Positions 9,562 through 21,687 of a stretch of DNA of 64,000 nt are shown piece by piece. The first letter of the stretch is position 1. Every line of letters begins with the position of its first letter. A program made the position numbers and the translations under genes. Under the pieces are notes generated by a model, which was given only the letters and a program-made list of their open reading frames with translations, ran no database searches and was not told the DNA's origin. The stretch covers positions 3,658,001-3,722,000 of the forward strand of contig NC_063017.1 of the NCBI RefSeq assembly GCF_020509005.1. Reading direction: 5' to 3'. This stretch comes from Fulvia fulva. Its lineage: Eukaryota; Ascomycota; Dothideomycetes; Mycosphaerellales; Mycosphaerellaceae.

Positions 9562-12500
9562 ATGGCGGCCACTGCGAATGGACACACGAACGGCGTCAAC
9601 GGTCACGCAGAGTCCGGCGGCTTCACGCGATTCGCCGATGTACCGGATGTCATTGATATCCCCGTTGGCACAGATGGAGAGGTGGTCGACTTGAACCTGG
9701 AGGAAACACCCGAGGATCCATCAGAGCTGTGCGATCTGCTCGAGAGTGAGAATGCGGCGCGCAACTACTGGGTCACTATCGCGCTCGCCTATGTCAAGCA
9801 GGATAGGTCAGATGCGGCAGTCGAGATTCTCAAACGAGCTCTGGAGGTGCGACAACAGGGACGATCCGACGAGCGCCTCAGCATTCTGGTATGCCTTTGC
9901 TGGTTATACCTCTGGAAGTGTCGCAAAGCTTCTCGTGTGCAGTCGACCCAGGACACCACACGCGATGACCGGACGAAGGACCACTGGCTTAAAGCAGCCA
10001 CGAGCACCCTAAACGATGCATCGCGATTGAACCCATCATACCCTCCGCTGATCTTGGTGCGAGGCGCACTCAACATCCTGCGCGCATCACTCCAGCAGGT
10101 CCAGGGGGAGAGGGTGGAGACATTGAAGCAGGCCACGAGAAACTTCGAGGATGCGTACAAAGCCTCCAATGCAAAGAACCTGATGGCCATCATGGGCAAG
10201 GCCAAGGTGCAATACTCTCACGGCAAATATGCAGAGGCGTATACTCTGTACCAGCAGGTGCTGGAGCGCGCGCCAGAGCTGATCGACCCTGACCCTCGCA
10301 TCGGCATTGGCTGCTGTCTGTGGCAGCTCGGACACAAGGAGAACGCGAAGGAGGCATGGCAGCGCGCATTGGCACTGAGCGAGGACTCGTCGATCGCAAA
10401 TATCATGCTTGGCCTGCATTATCTGGACGAAAGCAATCATCTTAGTACCAGCGATCCAGAGTTCGTGAAGATCTACACGAAAGCCATGACCGGATACACA
10501 CAAACAGCGTTCAAGAAGAACGGCTGGAATGCCTTGGCATGTGTGACCTTTGGAGGCTTCTTCCTTCTCCGCAAGAACTATGCACATGTTGAGCGGCTGG
10601 CAAGAAGAGCCATCGAGCAAACGGATTTGAACGCTATTGCTAGCGATGGCTGGTATCTGCTTGCGAGGATGGAACATTATCAAGGCGATCTAGCGAAGGC
10701 GCAAGATTACTACGGCAAAGCTGACCAAGCCCGTGGTGGTGACGAGAGAGGATACTTGCCAGCAAAGTTTGGAGTTGCGCAACTCAAGACTCTGATGCAA
10801 GATTTCGACGGCGCGAAGTTCCGACTGGAGAAGATCATCACGACAAGCAAGAGCGTGGAAGCCATGACACTGTTGGGTATACTGCACGCAGAAGATGTAT
10901 TCACGGCACAAGCCTCTGGCTCGAAAGATGACAAGAGCGATTCGCGAAAGAAAGCTGTTGCTCTTCTGGAGCAGGTACGCATCGCGTGGAAAGATGCGAA
11001 GAGGAAGATCACACCAGACTCTAGCGTTTTGCTCAACTTGGCAAGACTGTACGAGTCGGACCAGCCGGAGAAAGCACTTGCTTGTTTGCAACAAGTCGAA
11101 CAAATGGAGATGGATGAGATCTCGGAGGAAGATCTTCCAGAAGAGCTGGAAGACGAAGATGCAATCCGTGAAGCCAAGCGGAATATGCTGAGCCCACAGC
11201 TTCTCAACAACATCGCTTGCTTCTACTTCCAAGCAGACAAGCACTCCATCGCAAGGGCGTACTTCCAGTCGGCGCTCAACTCTAGTGTGTCCATCCAGCA
11301 CAGAGACGAGTCAGTGGACACGGATGCCCTGGTGTCGACCGTCAGCTACAACCTAGCTCGCACATATGAGGCAGCGGGTATAGAAGAGGAAGCACAGAAA
11401 GTCTACACTAGCCTGCTGTCACGGCACCCCGACTACGTCGATGCTAACACTCGCACGGCATACCTCACGCTCCAGACTGATCAAGAGAAGGGCGCCCAGG
11501 CGATCAAGGCGTTGCTTGAGGCAGATCCGTCTAACCTCGAGATTCGTGCACTGTACGGCTGGTACCTCAATAAGAACAAGAAGCGCACTCTGCAGCTCTC
11601 AGAGGACCAGGAGCAGCGTCACTACAAGCACACTCTGATGACCTACGACAAGCATGACATCTACTCGCTGACAGGCATGGGCAACCTGAACATGGCAGTT
11701 GCGCGAGAGCTGCCCAGGGACACAGATCAGCACAAGGAGCGCCGGACGAAGACCTACATGCGAGCCGTTGAGTTCTTCGACAAAGTCTTGATGCTGGATC
11801 CGAAGAATGCATACGCTGCACAAGGCATGGGCATTGCCATGGCAGAGGACAAGAAAGACACCAGCGCCGCCGTCAAGATCTTCACTCAGCTTCGCGAGAG
11901 TATCAAGGATGCATCTGTGCACATCAACCTTGGCCATGTCTTCTGCGAGCTCAAACAATACAGTAAATCCATCGAGAACTATGAGCTTGCGCTTCAAAAG
12001 TCAAGGCAGAAGGACCCTCAGATCATGGCTTGCCTCGGACGTGCTTGGCTACTACGCGGACGTGCAGAGCGAAATCTCGAGCATTTCCAGATGAGCTTGG
12101 ATCTGTCGAAGCAAGCTTTGGAAACAGCTCCTGATAACATCAACTTCAGGTTCAACGTGGCTTTTGCGCAACAGACGCTCGCACAACAGATGATATCACA
12201 GCCAGAGGCGAACAAGACACTAGAGGACGTGGAGAAGTCCAGCAAGGATCTTGACATCGCCATCGAATCGTTCCTCGAGATCGCCAAGAGTCCGAATCCA
12301 CCCTTTCCTCGAGGCGATATCGAGCAGCGTGCTAATATGGGTCGCAATACAATGAAGCGCCAGTTAGCATCGGCCATCGAGCGGCAGGCAGAGTATGAGC
12401 GCAAGAACGCGACGCGGATCGAGGAAGCGCGCAAAATGCGCGAAGAACAGGTTCGAAAACGCGAGGAAGAGAAGCGAGCTGCGCTCGAAAAGGCCGAAGA

Positions 12501-13006
12501 GCAGAAGCGTAAGATTGAGGAGGAGCGTAGGCGCATGAAGGAGGAGGATGATGCTCTGATCGCGAAGAAGATCGAAGAAGAGAAGGCTCGTGAAGAAGCC
12601 GACTACACGACGGATGAGGACGGTAACCGCAAGAAGCGTGAGAAGAAGCCGAGGGAGAAGCGACAAAAGCGCAAGAAGAAGAACGAGGACACTGATACTG
12701 AAGGTGATGGTCTTGCGGACGGCACCGGCGACGAACGACCCAAGAAGAGCAAGAGCCGCCCTCGTTCTAGAGCCACGAGCACTCCTGCTAGTGATGGTGA
12801 GCCGCGGCAGAAGAAGAAGAGGAGGCTCGAGCGCAAGGGTACTGCGGTGAAGAGTTCCAAGTACAAGAGCACGGAAATGGTCGAGGATTCTGATGAGGAC
12901 GATGATGCTGGCATTCAGCCTGCAACGCAACGATCTGAACAGGAAGAAACGCCAGCCGCCGAGACTCCAGCTCCTACCAGCACGCCCGGCGCACCAGACG
13001 ATAACA

Positions 13007-13037
<31 letters not shown>

Positions 13038-13206
13038 GGAGGAGGAGGAGGAAGCTGCCGTGTCTCGACCTTCAAGACGGAACAAGCCAGCTCGTGTGCT
13101 CGATGACGATGACGAGGATGAAGAGGCTCCTGCTGCCAACGGCGACACTTCGATGGTCGACGAGACTGTAGGGGCTGCTGGGGACTCAGACCATGGAGGT
13201 GACTAG
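9562..13206 (+). CDS. CTR9: Ctr9, TPR subunit of the Paf1 complex
   Basis: A single-exon protein of 1214 aa. The N-terminus (IDIPVGTDGEVVDLNLEE, then the ARNYW..IALAYVKQ helices) is characteristic of Ctr9. Tandem TPR units fill roughly residues 60-880. Residues about 945-1000 form a charged coiled coil (EEARKMREEQVRKREEEKR). The tail alternates Lys/Arg-rich and acidic blocks, including ten Asp followed by six Glu. Ctr9 scaffolds the nuclear Paf1 complex, which travels with RNA polymerase II and promotes H2B ubiquitylation and H3K4 methylation. The start ATG is the first in frame and lies directly before the conserved N-terminal block. Length and architecture match fungal Ctr9. Confidence 0.93.
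13009..13036 (+). repeat. GAT trinucleotide run in CTR9
   Basis: Consecutive GAT codons encode an Asp run in the acidic tail of CTR9, followed by GAG codons (Glu run). Such codon repeats are prone to length change between isolates. Here the frame is intact. Confidence 0.85.
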
Positions 13207-14184
13207 AAGACGCCTCCGCGGGACGATACTCCCCAGCACGCACCACAACCCAGTGGCCCGTCTCTACATGACAACGACAGCACAGCGCCTCCCCCATGAT
13301 TGCGTCAAAGCAGCGGGTCCACTTCCAACATTCTTGAGCGTAGTCCTGTAAAAGCACAGCGTTGGCGTACGGTATTGGAACAGCTGCACTGCAGCATATG
13401 CGCCAGAAATTAAGCAGCGCATAGCACTCTGTAGCAATAGGATAGCAACTATCATCATCAATCATCAATATTCTTGTATCAGCGCCCACCCACCTCTCCC
13501 GTCCTCCTCTCCTGTCGTGACCCCACGTCTCGCATCTCCACGCGACCGCCACGCGTCAGCCCCCAAACTCGCATCGCAGTGCATCGCATGCTCCACAACA
13601 AAGCCGTTGTATCTACAGCAAGTAGCCACCGTAGTCATGTCTTACCACGCGGCAACGCGAACAATGTCTCAACCATGACTTTCGTGTCATCGCTTAGTGT
13701 TTGCCACTCTGCGACCAATCCGTGGGACTGGGACTACGGACACCACGTTGTGGCGGGAGCTAGCGTGGCTGGCCGAGACATGTCGTTGCGGGTGGAAGTT
13801 AAGGTCTGCATGGCGGAAGTGTGTTGGCGTAAAAGTTATGCGTCGGTTTCGCGGTTGTGGCGTTGGCGATGTGCTGGCACGGGAGGGTTGCAGAAATGCG
13901 GAAATCCGAGGGAGACATGATGGTGCTTGTCTCGGAGGGAGGACTCTATGGGGTGTGGTGTGGTATGTCTCGGAAGTAAAGTGGCAGGGGGCCGAGGTGG
14001 ACGGTCAGTTGCGATAGGAGATGGTTCGGGGGTAATGTAGATACCAGAGATGCTCTTCAGAGTCATGGGGTTTGATTCAATTGTGATATCGGAGAGGTGA
14101 TGTCTATCGTGAAAGGTCGTGAGCACTTTTGCCCTCCAGCGCCTTCGCCAATCAAGTACGCCTGGCCAATCCGTCCCTTCGTCT
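13207..14184. other. Intergenic region between CTR9 and the Zn2Cys6 regulator
   Basis: The 3' ends of two convergent genes flank this 1-kb stretch. Overlapping frames at 13474-13920 and 13697-14017 (plus strand) lack recognisable domains and are Arg/Trp-rich in a way typical of chance ORFs. No gene is supported. Confidence 0.4.
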
Positions 14185-16470
14185 TTATGTAATGCCTTCC
14201 GGCTCCGTACCCCAACCCCAATCAATCACCAATTGCTGACACCGTGACTCCGTTGCGCATCCTGTATCCTTCTCTATCGCTCGCAGAAGTTCAATCACGA
14301 CCTTTCTCTCCTCGTTCTCTTCCAAACACGCGCCCGCAACAGTCAACGGCAGAAGCATCTCCACCCTGATCGCGGGATGCGGCCTCCCTAGTGCAATCCC
14401 GATGATCTCGTGCGCATGCTTGATGGCTTCGTTCGACACCTCCCTATATTGTTTCAATCGATTACCACCAAAGACATTTTGTCTGCTCATCGGTCTGTGA
14501 AGAAGCAGAAGGATTCTTGCGAAGTGGTAGAGCTGCAGTGCAGCGGCGCAGACGTCGATGCTGAAGAAGCTCTCCACGAGTTGCGACGTGGTCGGTGGTA
14601 TGGATCGATGCCGTATTGTCGCACAAGGCTGATATGTAGCCGGAAGATTACCGTACCAGTGATCGAGCTGCCTTGTCAATTGGTCCCATTGCCCTTGGCG
14701 CGCTGCGGATGAATCATCGTCGTTGGCGATGTAGTTCATGACCCGCAGGACGAGCCATAGGAGAGTATGAGCGACAAGTTCGGCCAGCACACGACTATGT
14801 GTCGGGTCGTTCCTAACGTAATCGGTTGATTTGTAGAGGGCACCATCGTGCTGGATCTCGAGACCGCAGCTGTTCCAGAGTGCGACATCGTTAGTGTCGA
14901 GAAGGGTCTTTTTGTGCTTGATGTATGCTGCCTGGTAGTCTGCTCGTGCGAAGTTCCAGAAGGATGCGAGTCGTCCTACTGTCAGCGATGGAACTGCTTG
15001 GTTTTGCACTTGTTGAGATGGGCTGACGGCCGTCAGTAAGGACTTCAGCCCGATCAGATGTCTGTCAGGGATTAGCATGGTATCATCAAGAAACCGGAAT
15101 GTACTCACTGCATCCAACCAGTCTCGACATTATCCAGCGACTCGTACAGTGAGAAGATCGAGACTGCTACAAGTAGGTCATCCGAGTTGGCCATCGACAA
15201 CGCCGCTTGGGCATTTGGTGATGGAGGATCACTCAGACCGCCCGAAACTGCCTGTAGGTATTGCCGTGAGAAGGCAATGGCTTTGTCGTAGTAATTCGCC
15301 GCCTTGTAGAACCAGTCTACTTCATGATCATCGAAGCTCTCCATGGCTGATGGCCTTTGCATTTGCTGGCTCGCAAACGGCCTCTGCCCTCTCACTCGAC
15401 CAAGCTGCTTGGCTGCCACGGCGGCAATGGCGTTTCTCAGCAACGCATCTCGAATCGCCTTCAGTGGCACGAGATGGGTGAAGTGCTTGTCCTGGTCGAA
15501 GAGGTCCAACCATGGCCCTATTGAATCGGTGAAATGCCGTATCAGAAACGCCATCTCATGCTCTCGCTCATGTGTGATCTTTGCGCTCGTATTCAGTTGT
15601 GATTCCGGCGCCCAGAAGTTGCTCAAGGCATCGTCGCCAGAGAAGAGGCCAGTTGAAGCAAAGCCTGTCGACCCTGGTGTTGCTGATGCCGAGTTGTTCA
15701 GCAACATGTCGCTCTGATCGACCTCGTCTACTATCTCAGGGATGTCGGGCAGGAAACCGCATGTGTTGCCGGCGGTGGCATAATACACATCTGGTTCCAG
15801 GTCAAAGAACTCGGGATCAAATGCTTCGTTCTTCCAAAGGTCGTCCAGCGTTGGATGCGTATCCGTGAGAGGAATCTGCATTGGACCATCGTTCACGAGG
15901 AGTGCCTCTGTAGTTGGGTCAAGTACCATGGGCAAGCCAGTGTTCAAGGCGCCACCCAGGCCAAGAGGTATCGACTGCAGGCTGTTGAATCTGTCCGGTG
16001 GTAGAGTCGTCGTCGTGATGGCAGTTGCTTGGCTCGAGGAAGTTCCGCTCTTCGCAGCCGGCTCTCCAGTGACATTGGCAGGTGATGGATCTTGACTCTG
16101 TGCTCCATCGGCTCCGTGCACGCCTGGTTGAAGGAACTGGAGCTATGTCAACAACAGTACTGTAGCTCCACGGTCACGAAGACACACGGAGAAAGATGAT
16201 TCACCCCCTGGTGGCATGTCAGACGAAGGTTGGTACTTCTTTCGAAGAGTGACACCTTCGTCAACGAACTTCCGCTTCTTGTCATATCCTGGACATGGTC
16301 TGCCAAGCTTCTCGCAGCGGAGGCATGTTGGCTGACGTTTGTCACACTGCATACGACCAAGTCAGCCAAAGGGACTTTGCCCCGCGGAATCCACTCACCT
16401 TGACACGCCGCTCTCTGCATCGATCACAGGCTCGCGCGGATGGGACAGATGTAGACGTTTCTTGCGCCAT
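14185..16470 (-). CDS. Zn2Cys6 fungal transcription factor (four exons)
   Basis: The proposed CDS is complement(14185..15061, 15109..16142, 16188..16346, 16399..16470), 713 aa. Exon 1 encodes MAQETSTSVPSARACDRCRE and ends VK. Exon 2 continues CDKRQPTCLRCEKLGRPCPG, so the intron splits a canonical C-x2-C-x6-C...C-x2-C-x6-C binuclear zinc cluster at its usual place. The three introns are 52, 45 and 47 nt, all GT...AG and in phase; the 45-nt one is the least certain. The middle region (about 230-600) resembles the fungal-specific transcription factor domain, with alternating helices and the segment YESLDNVETGWMQHLIGLKS across the third junction. It should bind CGG-type sites in the nucleus. The regulated genes cannot be read from sequence. 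The divergent neighbour is a MOSC protein. Confidence 0.85.
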
Positions 16471-16869
16471 TCAGGCCATCTAGCACCGACGGCAAGCCAG
16501 GATGTACGAGCGCGGGCCGATCATCCAGCGTGCTGTCCACAACGGGGCTATCCCGATGTAGTACCATACAGCTATCGGGCAGCAGAAGGGTAGCACGGCA
16601 AGGAGGGTGTTCAATGTAGGTGGGAAGACACCTCAAAGTCGTCGTCCTCTCGGGTGAAGCATGATTACACAGGGCAACTGCCGTGCATCTCGGCTACCGT
16701 ATATAGCTGCCCCACATCCTTGCTTCTCGAACGGGAAGCCATCATCCACCAACCTTGTGTCCTCTTGCCTTGCACATCTTGCTGTTGCACCATGTTTGCC
16801 ATGTAAGCACATATCCCATATACATCCCCCCGCATCTGCTATGCCCCTTGACCGCCAACCTGCACGGTC
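16471..16869. promoter_or_regulatory. Divergent promoter region, Zn2Cys6 regulator / MOSC gene
   Basis: About 400 bp lies between the two start codons. No unambiguous CGG-N-CCG operator pair stands out by eye. Autoregulation or control of the MOSC gene by its neighbour is possible from geometry only. Confidence 0.35.
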
Positions 16870-18040
16870 ATGAAGATACAGCGAGTACGTCAGCAAGCCC
16901 CGACGCAATGTGGCAACCCGATCGTGTTGACGTGTTGACAGATCTTCATCTACCCGGTGAAGTCCCTGAGGCCGGTGGAAGTCAAGGCAGCAGAGATCAC
17001 GAACGAGGGGTTGCGCTTCGATCGTCAATATGTTCTGGCGAAACCCCCGACAGCCGAGTCGAAAGGCCTGGCTGAGCACATCACCATCAAGAATCACTTC
17101 GAGCTGGGGCTGTTCCACACAATGATCGACAAGGCATGGTCGAAGCTGACGATAACCCACGTGCATTCCGAAGAGAACAGCGCCATCACTCTACCTCTGA
17201 CACCGTCGCCAGTCAGTCTCATGAACGCCGAGGTCTTCCAGGTCAGCATATTCGGCACCAAAGCTGAAGGCATCGACATGGGCCCAGAAGCGTCGAAATT
17301 CTTCTCCCACCATCTACACTACGAAGATGTGCGGCTACTCTACATTGGCGGGTCTGGACAGAGAGAGATACCCGGCGCTGTACTGATCAAGAAGAACCGT
17401 GCTCTGTCGATCGCAGTCAACGACAAGTTGGCACCGCAACGAATACGCTTTGCAGATGCTGCTCCGCTGCTAGTCACATCAACAGCGTCGGAAGAAGCGG
17501 CACGACGAAGACTCCCGCCATCTGGTCGAAGCGAGGACGTGATTGTGCGATTTCGACCCAACATCCACGTTGATGTTGGAGACGAGGAGCCGCCTTTTGG
17601 AGAAGATTCCTGGAATATGCTTACGGTCCGGTCGAAAGTGGATTCAACGCAGCAAGTGTCGATACGCTGCCTTCAGCGTTGCGTGCGATGCCTCAGCCTG
17701 AATGCAGATCTGGCTCAGGGCAGAATGATCACGACGAATCGTCAACTCTACGGATTGCTGGCGAAAGATCGCAGAGTCAACGAGTTGTTTCCTCGTAAGT
17801 GCTACACAGATCATAGCGGTGAGCACCTGCTGACCACACATGATAGATAAGCCCGTGTTCGGCCAGTATGCATGCGCCGGCCCAAGTGGAGCGGTTCTAC
17901 GCATTGACGATGAGGTCGAGGTGGTTGAGCGCATCACTGCGCCCATGACACCAGCCAGTGCAAGTCCCCGTTCGCGAGCAACTACACCCCTAATCATCAA
18001 GGACGAGAGTCGACATTCGGCAGAACCAATGACAGCATGA
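16870..18040 (+). CDS. MOSC domain protein (mARC/YcbX type, three exons)
   Basis: The proposed CDS is join(16870..16884, 16942..17794, 17847..18040), 353 aa. A 15-nt first exon encodes MKIQR. It joins IFIYPVKSLRPVEV to rebuild the beta-barrel N-terminal segment usual in this family. The MOSC core follows, with the loop DKLAPQRIRFADAAPLL and a cysteine motif RCLQRCVRCLSLNADLAQG near residue 245, where mARC-type proteins place the molybdenum-ligating Cys. The C-terminus KPVFGQYACAG...IDDEVEVVE closes the barrel. The introns are 57 and 52 nt with GT...AG ends. MOSC proteins carry the molybdenum cofactor and reduce N-hydroxylated compounds or transfer sulfur. The actual substrate here is unknown. 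A Ser/Thr-rich tail of about 40 residues follows the domain. Confidence 0.85.
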
Positions 18041-18626
18041 AGTACGAGCGCCAGTCTATACATGAACAGCCACGAACATGTCACGAAGCTGGCGACATTA
18101 CACACAGGATCAGTTGTAGGAGACCTCCGTCGATCATCACGGAAGCACAACAACGACTCCCAGGACACCGGAGCTTTGCTTGATCAGCCATGGTTCGATC
18201 TGTCGCAAGCGTCTTGTGCGACCATTACCTGAAGCACGGATTTCGTTCAAATCGCAGAAACCGGCCACCGTAGCGAGCTGATGTCGTGCTTGGACTGCCC
18301 ACAATGGCTATCGAATGGCTACCGCCGGCCACAACACGCCTTGCTGTGGGACACACATTCTTCAGAACTGGGCCTGGTCAAGACATGCTCTGCATCAAAA
18401 CCACAGGCATATTGAACGAGAATCTCGTGGATTCCGGATTCTGGTCTAACCTAAAGCGGTATCTGAACAGCGAGCTTTCTGGAGTGTGCCCCTTGGCCTT
18501 TCTACCAGCCGTTGCGATGCCGGAAGAACGACTTGCTCTATACACTCCTGGCCTGCCATGCCCCAAGACCTATGCACATCATCAGATGTACCAACGTCCG
18601 TCTGTCGCACTGGAAAAGGGCCTCCA
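18041..18626. other. Intergenic region between convergent MOSC and RING genes
   Basis: The 3' ends of the two genes face each other. A plus-strand frame at 18286-18840 runs antisense into the RING gene and has no recognisable content, so I treat it as chance. Confidence 0.4.
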
Positions 18627-20333
18627 CTATTGCTGGTCATTTGAGCGCGCTCGTGGCCCCAAGACGATGCCCCAATCCTCTTCAATGTCTTCATCGCTTA
18701 GACTCAGAGATCGGAGCTGCCCACTTGGTACCCCATCAGTGGATCCTGCTTCGTCTTCCTCGTCTGGGCCATTCTCGACGGCTTCATTGGTCTCGGGCAA
18801 CGCTGCTTGCTTCTTCTCGTACTCTCGCATCAAGGTGTAGGCCATGTATGTGAAGAGACGCTCCATGTCCTTCTCGAAAGTCGACGTACCCTCGTATGCC
18901 TCTCCATAAGATGGGAATCTGCCATTCGTCGACCACCCGAGATCCAGCTGGACGCCAGGATCTTCGTTGTACCAGTACCAGTGCTTGCCATGGTTCTGAC
19001 GCATGGCCTCCCAGAGAGTGTCGACAAATCCAGAGACTGTCATCTCTCTACCGCTCAGGCGCATAGTGCTCTCGAGCCCGGAGCAGAGGGTCTCGGTAAT
19101 CTCCTCCACTATAGCCCAGTCTCTTCCGCACCAGTCATCGCGTGCGATGGCCTCATCCGTAGCGTCCAACGGTGGGTCTGGCTTGATTCGCAACAGGGCT
19201 GCACACCTTCCGTCGTTCCACTGCCAGAAATCGAAGCTTTCGGAGTCGTCTGGTAATGCGATCTGGCGGTGAAGGCTGTCACTGAGGACGAAGTTATTTT
19301 CCTCCTCATAGGCTTCGAATGCTTTGAGGCCGTCAACGAGCTCATACATGTCGATGCGTACGCCTTCAAGCGCCGCGGCATTATCTGGCCAAGTCACGCC
19401 TGGCCGGTAGCCGTCCTTAGAATAGTCCACCAAGATGTCAACGAGATAATCAACCTGCTCTTCAAAACTCTGGCGAGGGCCTGGCTCCTGGTCTTGGAAG
19501 ACGCACTCTGCGTATCTTGGCGATGGGCGATTGGCCTGATGTTGTCGATTCTCCACCTCGAGGGCAATGCGCGCTCTGAACACCTCCGCCTCCAACACCC
19601 ACCCCTTGCAGCGCATTATAGCATCATTAGCGGCGACACCCACCAAGGCCCAGTCTTCTCGACACACCTCCTCGAGCGTGAAGCGACCATCTTGCGTATC
19701 TTCTTTGAGCCACAGGATAATGTGTACCAGGATATTCAGCACCTCAGTGTCGACGTAGACCTCCCCGATGTGCTGGTTCCGGAACCTGTACTCGCCATGG
19801 GGCTCGACGATGTTCAGCCAGTCTTGCACCCCCTCGATTAAGAGTCCCTGGTGAAACCCCCTCAGACCCCAGAAGTCGGAGGACTGACTGCTAAAGTCGA
19901 TGTTCTCGTACCCGAGGATGAAAGGAAGGGGCTCGTAGAGTCGGTCGCGCTCACGTCGTTCAGCCTCAAGTCTCTCCGCGCGGGCATCGTCCGACTCTTC
20001 ATCAGAAGCATACTCGGACTCGTCCTCGGATTCATTATCCGACTCATCTTCCGACTCTTGATCTGTCTCCTCTTCTTCGGGTTGATACAGCTCGCGGCGA
20101 CAGCCAGGACAAGTAGCGGCAGACTGCAGCCACGCTTTCAAGCACTCGAGGCAGAAGATGTGTTTGCAGACGGTCTCGGTGGCAGAAGTAAGTGGCTCGT
20201 AGCAGATCGCGCAGTCATCCTATTCGTGTTAGTGTTCGCTCGAGTCATGGGCACATGGAGAGCTTACCTCGAGTTCTCGAGTCACGTTGGGCGTCAGCTG
20301 CGCGAGGGAGTCGTCTTTGTCGAGCAGCGACAT
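18627..20333 (-). CDS. RING-finger protein with acidic stretch (two exons)
   Basis: The proposed CDS is complement(18627..20219, 20268..20333), 552 aa. Exon 1 encodes MSLLDKDDSLAQLTPNVTRE and ends LE. Exon 2 opens DDCAICYEPL and continues CKHIFCLECLKAWL...CPGC, a complete C3HC4 RING at residues about 25-65. An acidic Glu/Asp/Ser block follows (about 74-105), then a long region without a recognised fold and an acidic tail. The 48-nt intron has good GT...AG ends and joins in phase. RING proteins of this type are usually E3 ubiquitin ligases; the substrate is unknown. Without the first exon the RING would lose its first cysteine pair, which supports the splice. Confidence 0.8.
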
Positions 20334-20622
20334 GGTTGTGGTGGTACAATGGGGCTGTGCGATGTAGTGTGGTGTGGTTTTTCTTTTTCAAGTTGTGTGT
20401 CGGGAGCAAGAGAAGAGTGTGGTCATCAGTTGAACATCGAAAGAAGCACAGACCACGACTCAGCCACGAAGCATAAGCACGGACAATGAAGGTGAATGGA
20501 CACAACATCAGCTGCATTCCGTAACTATCATCCAACAGACCACTACCACCTTATGCTCACAACCAACATACGTCCCTAACCATTCACCTCCCCGCCTCCC
20601 CCTCCCCCCGTCTTTCTTTCTC

Positions 20623-21291
20623 TCACACCCCATCAACCCTAACCAACCTGGCACGTGCACTCTTCACAAGCTCATACTGCTCCCTCATCACCTCCGTCTC
20701 ATTGACCAACGCCCTCCCCACCCACTCCCTCACTGCTCCCCCACAAGCCACCACGTCCCTGACAAAAAGTGTCCCCATGACAAGGACCCACCACACCCCC
20801 AAGCCCACCACACTAACGAAAGCTGCAACCGCCATCCCAGAGCGGAAGTCTTGGAATGTCACGCTATATCCGTCGGCGGAGCGACTTGCGAGAAGCGGGA
20901 TGGAGAGGAGGTAGAGAGCTGCGATGGTGTGTAGCCGAAGGGGGGAGATTATAGTGTTGTTGGTGATGTGCCAACTGTTCAGTTCCGGGACTAGACAAGC
21001 TCCATTCTTCACCAGCTCGGCTACCGTGGCAGTCTGATCCCCTACGATCGTAGCGATACGCGCGAGGAGGGCGGTGGAGATGAGGAGGAGGGCTGTGTTC
21101 AAAACAATGTTGAGCAGGTAGTTGAGCCAGACCGGGAGGTCTTCGTCCTCGTCGGCGACCTGGGGATTCCGACCGAGGGCTCGGGTGTATGCGTCGCCTC
21201 GGGTCTCTGTGTACAGACGTGGGGAGAGGGAAGAGCGTTTAGGGGATGGTTTGTGTTGGTGGGGGTGGTTTGCTTGGGCTATTGTGGACAT
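20623..21291 (-). CDS. Hypothetical polytopic membrane protein
   Basis: A 222-residue single-exon protein. A basic/polar N-terminus (HPHQHKPSPKRSS) is followed by about three hydrophobic spans near residues 54-80 (LLNIVLNTALLLISTALLARI), 118-135 (LHTIAALYLLSIPLLAS) and 150-175 (GMAVAAFVSVVGLGVWWVLV). A charged amphipathic C-terminus follows. I recognise no family. It lies between the RING gene and the secreted Cys-rich gene, all on the minus strand, with separate promoters. Confidence 0.6.
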   Translation of the reverse strand: MSTIAQANHPHQHKPSPKRSSLSPRLYTETRGDAYTRALGRNPQVADEDEDLPVWLNYLLNIVLNTALLLISTALLARIATIVGDQTATVAELVKNGACLVPELNSWHITNNTIISPLRLHTIAALYLLSIPLLASRSADGYSVTFQDFRSGMAVAAFVSVVGLGVWWVLVMGTLFVRDVVACGGAVREWVGRALVNETEVMREQYELVKSARARLVRVDGV

Positions 21292-21623
21292 TGTTGCGAT
21301 TTTGTATAGTTGTGGAATAGTGTTGCGGTTGTCAGGGTCAGCTTGGTATCATGCTGTGCCGTAACGAGACATAACTTTGTTAGAGCTGGGGAGGAGACCT
21401 CGAGAGTGACAAGTTGGACAAAGAGAATGTCCCGCGCGTGTCTGCAAGCGGAAGACATGACGATGGCCACGACTTTGTCAACCTCAAACAAAGGAACACA
21501 AGGCTGGGGGAGCGGGCAGTAGCACAATGTCCATCGTTCGAGTCGTAGTATTGCCTCGTTATAGGAGTACATGGAATAGAAGCTCATCTTCTGTACCAGC
21601 CATGCTTGGCTCCTTCATCACCA

Positions 21624-21635
21624 CCCCCCCCCCCC
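21624..21635 (+). repeat. Poly-C homopolymer run
   Basis: Twelve consecutive C residues lie between the small membrane protein gene and the 3' end of the secreted Cys-rich gene. Its length is prone to sequencing and replication error. Confidence 0.8.
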
Positions 21636-21687
21636 GAAGTCTTCCTTGGCTTCACATAGAGTGTTCGTCCTTCATTACCTCCTTCTC

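Noticed and set aside
13474..14017. Two overlapping plus-strand frames between CTR9 and the Zn2Cys6 gene
   Set aside because: No domains. They overlap each other in different phases and run into 3' flanking sequence.
16633..17166. Minus-strand frame antisense to the MOSC gene
   Set aside because: A shadow of the conserved MOSC coding strand.
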